Shown: piece by piece, positions 54,301-60,725 of the stretch | Layout of the letters: every line of letters starts with the position of its first letter | Numbering within the stretch: the stretch's first letter is position 1 | NCBI RefSeq assembly: GCF_900129035.1 | Contig: NZ_FQTW01000006.1 | Coordinates: 62,001 to 126,000 of the forward strand | Source: Psychroflexus salarius | Lineage (GTDB): Bacteria > Bacteroidota > Bacteroidia > Flavobacteriales > Flavobacteriaceae | DNA length: 64,000 nt | Direction of reading: 5' to 3' | Notes under the pieces: model-generated | What the model was told of the DNA's origin: nothing | What the model saw: only the letters and a program-made list of their open reading frames with translations | Databases searched by the model: none | Position numbers and translations under genes: made by a program

Positions 54301-54697
54301 CAAGCTTAATAAAATTACAACTGAAGCCGACTTACAAGCTTTTGAAGCCGAACTTACCGACCGTTTTGGTGCGCTTCCAGTACCAACCCAAGATTTACTC
54401 GATTCGGTAAGATTAAAATGGATTGCTGCTAGTATGGGCTTAGAAAAGTTAATTTTAAAACAAAACCAGTTAATCGGGTATTTTATCGCCGACCAACAAT
54501 CGCCTTTTTACCAAACCTCACGCTTTAGAGAAGTCTTACAGCATGTGCAAACGCATCCTCAACAATTTGTCTTAAAGGAAAAAGAAACCCGACAAGGTTT
54601 ACGTTTATTACTCAAAAGCAAAGGGATGGACAGTATTAAAAAAGTGTACGAACTTTTACAGGTTTTTGAAACTGATTCCGCTACGCTTAAGGCATAA
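51320..54697 (+). CDS. mfd: Transcription-repair coupling factor Mfd
   Basis: Mfd removes RNA polymerase stalled at lesions and recruits UvrA. The 1125-residue protein shows the N-terminal UvrB-like homology (FYPGSYRRPYQIEETDNANV, FSVRGGIIDVFSF), the polymerase-interaction CarD-like domain (ITLKELTSLEVGDYVTHIDHGIGQF), then the translocase: Walker A GDVGFGKTEVAIRAAFKA, Walker B LLIIDEEQKFGV, TLTATPIPRTLQFSLMAAR, TTIIESGLDVTNANT and QMRGRVGRSNKKAFCY. The C-terminal domain covers the last 150 residues. The ATG at 51320 is chosen because it follows the promoter box; an upstream extension would be non-family. Confidence 0.96.
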   Translation: MSKTNISTALADSANFKQLINALQAEEKGVAPKFKLDHLVGSAVSFYVAECFKKLDQPFLLIFDDKEEAAYHLNDLEQLLGDEQVLFYPGSYRRPYQIEETDNANVLLRAEVLNRINSRKKPSVIVTYPEALFEQVVTKAELNKSILKLKLEDQLSIDFVNEVLFEYKFKRVDFVTEPGEFSVRGGIIDVFSFSHDEPYRIEFFGDEVESIRSFDIETQLSTERHKKVSIMPNVENKALDEKRQSFIEYISNHSLIILKSPDLLAKQLDLLFEKAQTAFEQLSKQVKHAQPAELFCNAELIMQQLEAYRLIQLNGQAYFPATTHLNFDTKPQPAFNKKFDLLVENLKEYNNAGFTNYICCATEQQAKRFKDILSEIDDNLSYQTSVLPLHQGFVDVNAKILCYTDHQVFDRYHKFHLKNGYAKKQAITLKELTSLEVGDYVTHIDHGIGQFGGLQKIDVEGQQQEAIKLVYGDRDVLYLSIHSLHKISKYNGKDGKAPKIYKLGSKAWKSLKKKTKTKVKQIAFDLIKLYAKRKLDQGYQYAPDSYLQHELEASFIYEDTPDQGAATEAVKADMESQQPMDRLVCGDVGFGKTEVAIRAAFKAVDNGKQVAVLVPTTILAFQHHKTFSERLKDFPVTVDYLNRFRTAKERRQVLEELEAGKIDIVIGTHQLVNKNVKFKDLGLLIIDEEQKFGVSVKDKLKTIKANVDTLTLTATPIPRTLQFSLMAARDLSTIKTPPPNRYPIETHVIRFTEDQIRDAVAYEIQRGGQVFFINNRIENIKEVAGMIQRLVPDAKIGVGHGQMDGKKLEKLMLAFMNNEFDVLVSTTIIESGLDVTNANTILINDAHNFGISDLHQMRGRVGRSNKKAFCYLITPPTSLMTPDARKRITALEQFSELGSGFNIAMKDLEIRGAGDLLGGEQSGFIADIGFDTYQKILNEAIEELKENEFKEVYEDEANEVDRVFVKDAQIDTDFEILFPDDYINSVKERLSLYTKLNKITTEADLQAFEAELTDRFGALPVPTQDLLDSVRLKWIAASMGLEKLILKQNQLIGYFIADQQSPFYQTSRFREVLQHVQTHPQQFVLKEKETRQGLRLLLKSKGMDSIKKVYELLQVFETDSATLKA

Positions 54698-54775
54698 ATG
54701 CTGAAACACCAAACACATGATTATAAATGTATTTAATTTGAAAAGCAGCAATTTTCGTTTCTAAAACAGGATAAA

Positions 54776-54807
54776 AAAAGCTTTGTTTTTTAAAAAACAA
54801 AGCTTTT
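54776..54807. terminator. Bidirectional terminator between mfd and the SPFH gene
   Basis: A perfect 32-bp palindrome: AAAAGCTTTGTTTTTT then its exact complement. The A- and T-rich arms mean it can terminate both the plus-strand mfd and the minus-strand SPFH gene. Confidence 0.85.
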
Positions 54808-54824
54808 GATTTTAGATATAGGCT

Positions 54825-55631
54825 TTACTTATTTGAAGCCGGCGTAACGGTTTGATTATCATTAACCATAAGCGGCGTTTTACCATCGGTTATAATTACT
54901 TTGGCGTTGTTAGATTTAGATAATTCTCTAAAAGCTTCAATGGCTTTGATGCGTATAATGCCATTGGTTAATCCTTCTGCAATAATTAATTGGGCATCTC
55001 GTTCGCCTTTAGCATTAATAATTTTTCTTTGAGCTTCTAAGGTTTCTTGCTTCAGTACAAACTCCATTCGCATGGCATCTTGCTCGGCTTGCAGTTTACG
55101 TTCAATAGAACTCGCTAAGCCTGGTGGCAGCTGTATTTGCTTCATTAATACCGCTATTAATTCAATTCCATCAGCTTGTTTTTCAAGATTAGTTCTCATC
55201 TTATTTAAAATTTCATCTTCTATCACGGCACGCATCCCTGAGTGCATATCTTTCGCAAAAAATTTAGCACATACATCTGAAGCAGCTGAACGGAATACAC
55301 TGGTAATAACCGACTCATAATCTTGACCTAAGTTTTTAAGTACCGAGGCTACTTTGTTACCATCTAGACGATAAAGAATAGAAATTTCAGAATTAACACT
55401 TAAGCCTTCTTTACTAGGTAAGCTTAAAAAGAGTTTAATGTTTTTAGTTTGGGTAGACTCTTTAATCACCCGACTTGTGAGCGGATTAAAATAAACGGTT
55501 CCTTCAGTGTTGACCTCATCAGATAATTGACCTAATTTTTGTTTAATCCCAACTTCTCCAGGCCTGATGACCGCACAACTGCTCGTTAGTACAACGGCTA
55601 ATTCTGCTAAAAAAATGTGTTTTGTTTTCAT
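54825..55631 (-). CDS. SPFH/prohibitin-family lipoprotein-like protein
   Basis: A 268-residue protein with a signal sequence whose lipobox-like LTSSC falls at residue 19. The rest matches the SPFH (band 7/prohibitin) fold: VIRPGEVGIKQKLGQLSDEV, LTSRVIKESTQTKNIKLFLSL, EISILYRLDGNKVASVLKNLG and then the long coiled-coil region from about residue 165 (IERKLQAEQDAMRMEFVLKQET, AQRKIINAKGERDAQLIIAEG). Prohibitin-like proteins form ring-shaped membrane microdomains and often affect protease activity. If lipidated rather than helix-anchored it would face the periplasm, which is unusual for the family. It is monocistronic, on the strand opposite to mfd, with the palindromic terminator between them. 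Confidence 0.88.
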   Translation of the reverse strand: MKTKHIFLAELAVVLTSSCAVIRPGEVGIKQKLGQLSDEVNTEGTVYFNPLTSRVIKESTQTKNIKLFLSLPSKEGLSVNSEISILYRLDGNKVASVLKNLGQDYESVITSVFRSAASDVCAKFFAKDMHSGMRAVIEDEILNKMRTNLEKQADGIELIAVLMKQIQLPPGLASSIERKLQAEQDAMRMEFVLKQETLEAQRKIINAKGERDAQLIIAEGLTNGIIRIKAIEAFRELSKSNNAKVIITDGKTPLMVNDNQTVTPASNK

Positions 55632-55972
55632 GATCTAATTTTTTTAGCTAAAAATAAACCAGAAACACAGTTGCTAATTTCTGATTTACAAATAGTTAAC
55701 TATTAATAATTTAAATATAGTTTATAAGTATTTTTTTGGGATGAGGAATAAGTAAACTTTTAAAACAAGTTTTTCTTGTAACTGAAGGCTTAGCCTTAAC
55801 CGATGTATCATTGAGATTGTAATGATGATGTGATGATATATGCTAGCTTCAAAAGTCTGAGCTAATTTGAGTACAGTTGAGTTACAAAAACGTTTTCTCA
55901 AAAAAACAAGCACAAACCTAGGAAAAGCCCTTGTAATCACTTATTTTGCTAAGACTTTTAAATAGCCTTCAA
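55632..55972. other. Intergenic region between the SPFH gene and PPK2
   Basis: This 341-base AT-rich stretch separates two divergent genes and must contain both promoters. I see no convincing open reading frame, hairpin or repeat in it, and no clear TAnnTTTG box on either strand. Confidence 0.5.
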
Positions 55973-56842
55973 ATGCAACTTGAACCCTTTATAGCCAATT
56001 CAGATTTAAAGCTTGACCAATATCCTACGCTACCCGAGCAGCAAATACGTAAAAAAACACTCAAAAAGCAATTGCGGAAAGAACGCCGACAACTTGGTGA
56101 GATGCAAAATACACTGTATGCGCATGGCAAATATTCGGTCTTAGTTTGTATTCAAGGTATGGATACGTCTGGAAAAGACAGCTTAATTAGAGAGGTGTTT
56201 AAAGATTTTAATGTGCGCGGTGTGGTGTCTCATAGCTTTAAAAAACCTTCAAGCCAAGAACTTCAGCATGACTTTTTATGGCGACACTATAAAGCCTTGC
56301 CTGCGCGCGGTAAATATGCGGTGTTTAACCGTTCGCATTACGAAAATGTTTTAATTTCAAGGGTAAAACCCCAAATTGTACTACATGAAAACTTACCACA
56401 TATTAACAGCTTAGGCGATATAACACCAGATTTTTGGGAAACGCGTTTACAACAAATCAATCATTTTGAGCAAAACATTCATCAAAATGGCTGTATTATC
56501 TTTAAGTTTTTTCTGCACATCTCTAAAGATGAGCAAAAACACCGACTGCTCAGACGCCTCAACAATCCGAATAAACAATGGAAGTTTTCGCCAGAAGACT
56601 TAAAAGACCGCGCGCTATGGGACGATTATATCAGCTGTTATGAAGAAGCCATATCGGCCACCTCAACACCACATGCGCCTTGGTATATCATTCCTTCAGA
56701 CTCTAAGCATCATGCGCGCTTACTCGTGGCTCAAATTATCAAAGCAAAGATGCAAACCTATACTGATATTAAAAACCCGCGTTTACCGCAAGAGCTTCAG
56801 CAGCAGATTGATCATTACAAAGCCGAGTTGCATCAATCTTAA
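55973..56842 (+). CDS. Polyphosphate kinase 2 family protein
   Basis: The 289-residue protein is a PPK2-type kinase, which transfers phosphate between polyphosphate and nucleotides. Walker A is CIQGMDTSGKDSLIREVF, the lid region follows in FNVRGVVSHSFKKPSSQELQHDFLWRHYKALP, and Walker B-like GKYAVFNRSHYENVLISRVKP is typical, as is KFFLHISKDEQKHRLLRRL. The ATG at 55973 matches the family start and follows an AT-rich region; a TTG nine codons upstream is less likely. Whether it phosphorylates AMP, ADP or both (class I, II or III) cannot be decided from sequence by eye. Confidence 0.93.
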   Translation: MQLEPFIANSDLKLDQYPTLPEQQIRKKTLKKQLRKERRQLGEMQNTLYAHGKYSVLVCIQGMDTSGKDSLIREVFKDFNVRGVVSHSFKKPSSQELQHDFLWRHYKALPARGKYAVFNRSHYENVLISRVKPQIVLHENLPHINSLGDITPDFWETRLQQINHFEQNIHQNGCIIFKFFLHISKDEQKHRLLRRLNNPNKQWKFSPEDLKDRALWDDYISCYEEAISATSTPHAPWYIIPSDSKHHARLLVAQIIKAKMQTYTDIKNPRLPQELQQQIDHYKAELHQS

Positions 56843-56845
56843 GCA

Positions 56846-56881
56846 TTTGCCCTCTTATTGGTCAGGTTTAAACAGGGCAAA
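56846..56881. terminator. Possible bidirectional terminator between PPK2 and the XRE gene
   Basis: TTTGCCCT (56846-56853) and AGGGCAAA (56874-56881) are an 8-bp inverted repeat with a 20-base loop, between two convergent genes. The loop is long for an efficient terminator. Confidence 0.35.
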
Positions 56882-56891
56882 ACCATTAACT

Positions 56892-57095
56892 TCAACTGGG
56901 TTGATCTTCATAAATAAAAATCGCTTCAATGTCCGTTTTAAACAATCGGGCCAGTTTAATGGCCAAGACTAAACTGGGGTCAAATTTTCCTTTTTCAATG
57001 GCATTAATGGTTTGTCGAGAAACTTCAACCGCTTTAGCCAATTGGTCTTGGGTGTAGTCGTGTTCAGCCCGTAAGACTTTCAATTTGTTTTTCAT
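56892..57095 (-). CDS. XRE-family small helix-turn-helix regulator
   Basis: The 67-residue protein is one XRE (Cro/CI-like) domain: LKVLRAEHDYTQDQLAKAVEVSRQTINAIEKGKF contains the helix-turn-helix, with the usual SRQTINAIEKGK recognition helix, and the tail LARLFKTDIEAIFIYED is the dimerisation end of the family. It is encoded directly after the membrane-protein gene with a start-stop overlap of four bases. Such pairs (membrane protein plus short XRE regulator) are common in Bacteroidota and are usually co-regulated. The TTTACA repeats upstream of the pair are likely binding sites. Confidence 0.9.
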   Translation of the reverse strand: MKNKLKVLRAEHDYTQDQLAKAVEVSRQTINAIEKGKFDPSLVLAIKLARLFKTDIEAIFIYEDQPS

Positions 57096-57484
57096 GCGTA
57101 GCGTTTTCTGTTAATGAGTAGCGCCAGCATATAAGTAATGCCAATAAAACCAACTAAAAAGCCAATTTCTGCATTAAAGCTAATGAGGTTGGTTTGGTCG
57201 AGTAACGAAAAGCTTAAGCCTACAATCACGCTTAAACCTAAGGTAATGGCTAGGGCTTCTGTGTGTATTTTTCGCTGTAGCTCGTCCATGGCATTAAAAT
57301 AACGGCGGTTAGCAATAATCATCATCACGCCATTCACTAAATTAACCGCAATGGCTAAGGTGGTGAGAACTTGATGCTCGTCCCAAATAAATTTTGGACC
57401 AAAGGTCGCTAAAGCTAAGGTAGCCACCCAAGACCAGGTCCAGCCGGCTAATTTTAAAGTGTGTTGTTTTAAATTCTTCATCAT
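57092..57484 (-). CDS. Small membrane protein paired with the XRE regulator
   Basis: A 130-residue protein with four predicted membrane helices (residues about 12-31, 36-55, 77-94 and 102-123); the hydrophilic stretch NRRYFNAMDELQRKIHTEALA between helices two and three is typical of a family of unnamed proteins in which DE.....I..EA.. is conserved. It has no signal or catalytic motif. Two tandem ATGs, at 57484 and 57481, could be used. It precedes the XRE gene with an overlap and probably acts with it as a membrane-associated regulatory pair; this is a guess from organisation. Confidence 0.8.
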   Translation of the reverse strand: MMKNLKQHTLKLAGWTWSWVATLALATFGPKFIWDEHQVLTTLAIAVNLVNGVMMIIANRRYFNAMDELQRKIHTEALAITLGLSVIVGLSFSLLDQTNLISFNAEIGFLVGFIGITYMLALLINRKRYA

Positions 57485-57921
57485 CAGTTGAGATTAAATG
57501 TGTAAAAATGTAAATAAGACTTTACAAATATACAATAAAACTTTACAATGTCAAGTTTATTTTACATTTTTATAGAATTAAGGCTTTTTGTAAACCCTGT
57601 TTTAATACACTCTTAATACATTAGCTATACTTTAGCTATACTGAAGCCCTACTGAAGCTTTAAAAACAAATAGATTAAAGTTTAGGCTAAAAATAATTTA
57701 TACCATTTTTGTTAAAATTTAAATTTTATTTTCTTGAAACACCCATTATAACAGAGATTTCGCGATTGTTAATAACTATTTGTCTATCATAAGCTAGTAT
57801 ACGTCAATAAGGCTTATTATAGTGAGCACACTTTTTATAAGTGTAGATGGTAACAGGATGCTAGCTGACTGCTATTCTTTATCAACCAAGACCTTGCTAG
57901 CGGGCAAAATAATTTAATAAT
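57485..57921. other. Intergenic region with dyads upstream of the HU-like gene
   Basis: The 437-base region contains the TTTACA cluster on its left and, close to the HU-like gene, short dyads: AATAAGGCTTATT (57806-57818), and ACACTT with AAGTGT (57828-57844). Short direct repeats TAGCTATAC occur twice near 57622-57650. No open reading frame is convincing. The right end must include the HU-like promoter. Confidence 0.45.
57501..57566. promoter_or_regulatory. Cluster of TGTAAA/TTTACA sites upstream of the XRE operon
   Basis: Five copies of one hexamer lie in 66 bases: TGTAAA at 57501 and 57509, and TTTACA at 57521, 57542 and 57561. The sequence ACTTTACAA occurs twice, at 57519 and 57540, exactly 21 bases apart. 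They stand just upstream of the minus-strand membrane protein-XRE gene pair, the position expected for an autoregulatory operator. Confidence 0.5.
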
Positions 57922-58311
57922 ATGGTTAATTTAAAAGTTAACAGCAGAAAGAACCCTCAGGACAATCAGGCGCCTGAGTTGTTTTACTTACGAGCTATTA
58001 AAAAAGGGCTTGTTGATTTTGAACGCCTGGCCTATTTAATTTCTAACCAGTCTACGGTGCGAGAGCCCGACTGTTTAGCGGTGTTGCGTGCTTTAGAGCA
58101 TAATATGCTAGACCAGTTAGGCCAAGGTCATGTGGTGCAGTTAGGAAGTTTAGGTAATTTTCAAGTGGGTGTACGTTCTGAAGGCACAGCAACCGCCGAA
58201 GAACAAAGCCCTGCTAATGTACGCAGTGTGCATTTAAACTACCGCGCTGGTAAGCGCATAAAAAAAGCGCTTAAATCGCTAGATTATACTTTGATTACGA
58301 CCCAAAGCTAG
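57922..58311 (+). CDS. HU-like DNA-binding protein (Bacteroidota viral-histone/HU-HIG type)
   Basis: The 129-residue protein has the long-arm HU layout found in Bacteroidota. The start MVNLKVNSRKNPQDNQAPELFYLRA replaces the normal N-terminus, then come helical ERLAYLISNQSTVREPDCLAVLRALEHNM and QLGSLGNFQVGVRSEGTATAEEQ, the beta-arm region, and a basic C-terminus AGKRIKKALKSLDY. HU-family proteins bend DNA; this subgroup is frequent in mobile and prophage-like islands, but also in chromosomes. A terminator follows at once. It borders the accessory segment that begins here. Confidence 0.85.
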   Translation: MVNLKVNSRKNPQDNQAPELFYLRAIKKGLVDFERLAYLISNQSTVREPDCLAVLRALEHNMLDQLGQGHVVQLGSLGNFQVGVRSEGTATAEEQSPANVRSVHLNYRAGKRIKKALKSLDYTLITTQS

Positions 58312-58342
58312 CAGTTTAAAGCACTTTTTTAAGTTTGTTATG

Positions 58343-58373
58343 GCCCGAAGATACACATCTTCGGGCTTTTTTT
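58343..58373 (+). terminator. Rho-independent terminator after the HU-like gene
   Basis: GCCCGAAGAT (58343-58352) pairs perfectly with ATCTTCGGGC (58357-58366) over an ACAC loop and is followed by seven T residues. Confidence 0.9.
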
Positions 58374-58413
58374 GTCATTTTTTTAAAAAAAATTTGTCTT
58401 GTTGTTGGCTTAA

Positions 58414-58497
58414 AACATAACCTAAGTTTTTAAAAACTTATGCTATGTTTGGCCAAACTTATGATAAGTCTACGAATACTTATGCTAAGTTTTTAGG
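58414..58497. repeat. Four tandem 21-bp units with a dyad core
   Basis: Four degenerate units start at 58414, 58435, 58456 and 58477, each 21 bases apart. The core reads ACTTATnnTAAGT-like: unit three is a perfect palindrome ACTTATGATAAGT (58457-58469), and unit four is ACTTATGCTAAGT. Units two and one are less exact. The 21-base period equals two DNA turns, which would put bound dimers on one face. The array lies between the convergent HU-like gene and the small protein gene at 58508-58840, after both coding ends, so it is not a promoter for either. It could be a binding array or an attachment or partition-like site. Confidence 0.55.
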
Positions 58498-58507
58498 TTA
58501 GCGCCGC

Positions 58508-58840
58508 TTATTCATAAAAATGCCCTTGATGTGGACACTCATCGGGTTTTTTGTTTTGCCATTGCCAATTATCAATGTACTCTACCAAGTTAGGGTACTT
58601 TACACTGCTTTCGTCATTATCAAAATAAAGTTTAATACCGTCTTCCCTATCTGTTTGCCCATTCATTTCGGCTAACAATTCATAAAAATCTTTACCACCA
58701 AACATACCGTAACCGTTGTAATTTGACTCTTCCCAGATATTGCCTTTATCGTCTAGCATAAAAACAGTAAAAGCGCTCCCAGAGTAGCAATTAGCAATAC
58801 TTTTGTTTGTGTCTTGTGTCATCCAACTAAAAAATCCCAT
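58508..58840 (-). CDS. Small conserved protein of phage/mobile-element type, unknown function
   Basis: The 110-residue protein begins MGFFSWMTQDTNKSIANCYSG and continues FTVFMLDDKGNIWEESNYNGYGMFGGKDFYELLAEMNG, with a C-terminus rich in Asp, Tyr and Trp. I recognise the opening MGFFSW.TQDT as a recurring unnamed family seen in phages and mobile regions, but no function is known to me. The ATG at 58840 is chosen; a longer frame would run through the hairpin at 58862-58883. Its leader contains a terminator-like hairpin and a possible 25-codon frame, so it may be attenuated. Confidence 0.7.
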   Translation of the reverse strand: MGFFSWMTQDTNKSIANCYSGSAFTVFMLDDKGNIWEESNYNGYGMFGGKDFYELLAEMNGQTDREDGIKLYFDNDESSVKYPNLVEYIDNWQWQNKKPDECPHQGHFYE

Positions 58841-58855
58841 AATTTTATTATTTTT

Positions 58856-58883
58856 AAAAAATGAGAGACCTTTCGGTCCCTCA
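58856..58883 (-). promoter_or_regulatory. Terminator-like hairpin in the leader of the small protein gene
   Basis: On the minus strand TGAGGGACC, GAAA, GGTCTCTCA form a hairpin (one mismatch) followed by six T residues, ending about 16 bases before the ATG at 58840. It has the shape of a rho-independent terminator placed in the 5' leader, suggesting attenuation, or the end of an upstream short transcript. Confidence 0.55.
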
Positions 58884-58894
58884 AGTTTTGGCAA

Positions 58895-58972
58895 TTAAAT
58901 TAGCGTACAAGTAATATGATCATTATCTTGCATAACTGAATTTTGTATTGCCTTCTTAACGTGTCGATACAA
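58895..58972 (-). CDS. Possible 25-codon leader peptide
   Basis: A 25-residue frame opens with TTG at 58972 (YRHVKKAIQNSVM near its start) and contains an ATG 13 codons in; it stops at 58895, 12 bases before the terminator-like hairpin. It could be a leader peptide whose translation affects that hairpin. It has no distinct amino-acid run, and may be chance, so confidence is low. Confidence 0.25.
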   Translation of the reverse strand: MYRHVKKAIQNSVMQDNDHITCTLI

Positions 58973-58977
58973 ATATA

Positions 58978-59022
58978 TATCATTATTGATATATAAACAA
59001 ATAATTTTTATCAAAAATGATA
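58978..59022 (+). promoter_or_regulatory. Two operator-like dyads for the HTH regulator
   Basis: The same dyad TATCA-N4-TGATA occurs twice, at 58978-58991 (within a longer perfect dyad TATATATCA-TTAT-TGATATATA, 58974-58995) and at 59009-59022, where it overlaps the ATG of the regulator gene. The 31-bp spacing is about three turns. The placement over the start codon points to autorepression of the regulator, and with it perhaps the dnd genes. Confidence 0.6.
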
Positions 59023-59346
59023 GATTTTTTTGAAAGATTAGATAAATACATGATTTACAAAGGTTTAAATGATAATAAATTATCTAAAGAAACTGGTATA
59101 TCTAATGGTCTTATTGGTAAAGCAAGAAAAAGAGGGTCGCTTTCAGGTCAAAATATATCAAAATTGATAAACACTTATCAAGATTTGTCAGCCGACTGGT
59201 TGTTTCGTGGTGAAGGAGAAATGATTAAGGTAAATGAAAAAAACGACAATCATATTGAGGACAAAGACTATGTGATAAAATTACAAAAGAAAACTATTGA
59301 AGCCTTAGAAGATAAAATTAAACGATTGGAAAAAGGTAAGAAATAG
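59017..59346 (+). CDS. XRE/CI-type helix-turn-helix regulator upstream of dnd genes
   Basis: The 109-residue protein begins MIDFFERLDKYMIYKGLNDNK and has a helix-turn-helix in LSKETGISNGLIGKARKRG (residues about 24-42), followed by LSGQNISKLINTYQDLSADWLFRGEGEM, a pattern shared by many Bacteroidota CI-like regulators. The C-terminal 30 residues are a charged, probably coiled-coil segment (KLQKKTIEALEDKIKRLEKGKK). It lies 17 bases before dndC and is probably the first gene of the operon. It stands where dndB, the usual repressor of dnd genes, would be found, and may take over that regulatory role. Confidence 0.82.
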   Translation: MIDFFERLDKYMIYKGLNDNKLSKETGISNGLIGKARKRGSLSGQNISKLINTYQDLSADWLFRGEGEMIKVNEKNDNHIEDKDYVIKLQKKTIEALEDKIKRLEKGKK

Positions 59347-59363
59347 AAAACCATTAACGTGTC

Positions 59364-60725
59364 ATGTCAAAAATAAAATTAAAAAAAGCTGAAGAAATTA
59401 TTGATGAAATAATTGATCAGTATGCTTATAGTGGCGACTCTAATAGACCATGGATAATTGGTTTTAGTGGTGGCAAAGACTCTACCGTTTTATTAACCTT
59501 AGTTTGGACAGCCTTAAAACGGTTCAAAAAGCAAGCACCAATGCCATTTCAATTAAAAAGGCCTGTGCATGTGGTTTGTAATGATACTATGGTAGAGAAT
59601 CCTATTATTTCTAATTACGTTGATGATGTTTTATCAAAAATAGATCATGAAGCTCGTGAACAAGGACTCCCCATTTTTGTTCAAAAAACAACACCTAAAT
59701 TAGAAGAATCGTTTTGGATCAATGTTTTAGGAAAAGGTTATCCCGTCCCAAATAATACGTTTAGATGGTGTACAGATCGGTTAAAAATTAAGCCTACTTC
59801 AAACTTTCTTTTAGAGCAAATTGATAAAATGGGTGAAGCTATCGTTTTACTCGGTACACGATATGAAGAAAGTGCCACGCGTGAGCGTTCTATGAAAAAG
59901 CATGAAGTAGAAGGAAGCCGTTTATCTAAGCACGGAACCACACCAAACACCTATGTTTATGCACCAATAAAAAGCTTAATGCTTGAAGAAGTTTGGTATA
60001 TCATTAATGCTGTGCCTTCGCCTTGGGGTTTTGATAATTCAATTTTATTTCAAATTTATGCGGACGCTAGTGCTGATGACTATGAATGTCCGACAGTAGT
60101 GACCAATAAAAAACATTCTTCTTGTGGTCAATCACGTTTTGGTTGTTGGACATGTACCGTTGTAAAACAAGATAAATCTATGTCTGCTCTTATAGAAAAC
60201 GGACAAGAATGGATGGCACCACTTTTAAAATTTAGAAACAATTTAGTTGACAATAGAAATATAGGCGAGAACCGAATGCCTAAAAGAAGAAACGGTGCTC
60301 CTGCAGTAGATGATGATGGACGAAACTTTGGACCTTATACTCCAAAATATCGTGCAGATACTTTAAAAGAACTTTTAAAAACACAAAAAGAAGTACAAAA
60401 AGACCGACCACATATTACCTTAATTAATAACCAAGAATTAATTGCCATTCAAGTCATCTGGAATAGAGATATGATTTTTGAATATAGCGTTTCTGAGATT
60501 TACAAAGAGGTGTACGGTAAAAATATAAGCACAAACAACATTAAATCTTTAGATGATACTGAGCGAAGAATCCTTAAAGAAACTTGTGAAGATGATGCCA
60601 ATTACTATCATTTGATTGATAATTTAATTTCCCTGCAAGAATCAAAAACTTTAATGCTTTCTAAATACGGATTGCATAATGATGTAGAACGAAGAATCGA
60701 AGAGTTTGTAAACAAAAGCTTATAA
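59364..60725 (+). CDS. dndC: DNA phosphorothioation sulfurtransferase DndC
   Basis: DndC is the PAPS-reductase-like, ATP-pyrophosphatase protein that handles sulfur in DNA backbone phosphorothioate modification. The 453-residue product has the PP-loop SGGKDS at residues 35-40 and RWCTDRLKIKP with Cys136. The iron-sulfur ligands Cys242, Cys254, Cys261 and Cys264 lie in CPTVV and CGQSRFGCWTC; this spacing matches the DndC cluster region. The C-terminal part (from about residue 280) contains RRNGAPAVDDDGRNFGPY, a DndC-type linker, and a final helical domain. The TAA stop overlaps the ATG of dndD by one base, so dndC, D and E are translated as a coupled set. Confidence 0.95.
   Translation: MSKIKLKKAEEIIDEIIDQYAYSGDSNRPWIIGFSGGKDSTVLLTLVWTALKRFKKQAPMPFQLKRPVHVVCNDTMVENPIISNYVDDVLSKIDHEAREQGLPIFVQKTTPKLEESFWINVLGKGYPVPNNTFRWCTDRLKIKPTSNFLLEQIDKMGEAIVLLGTRYEESATRERSMKKHEVEGSRLSKHGTTPNTYVYAPIKSLMLEEVWYIINAVPSPWGFDNSILFQIYADASADDYECPTVVTNKKHSSCGQSRFGCWTCTVVKQDKSMSALIENGQEWMAPLLKFRNNLVDNRNIGENRMPKRRNGAPAVDDDGRNFGPYTPKYRADTLKELLKTQKEVQKDRPHITLINNQELIAIQVIWNRDMIFEYSVSEIYKEVYGKNISTNNIKSLDDTERRILKETCEDDANYYHLIDNLISLQESKTLMLSKYGLHNDVERRIEEFVNKSL

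Noticed and set aside
55722-55940. 72-codon minus-strand frame between the SPFH gene and PPK2
   Set aside because: It has no recognisable domain, its composition is non-specific, and there is no start or spacing evidence. I treat the region as intergenic.
58414-58497. The 21-bp repeat array as a CRISPR
   Set aside because: Units follow each other with no spacers of 25-40 bases, and no cas gene is present.
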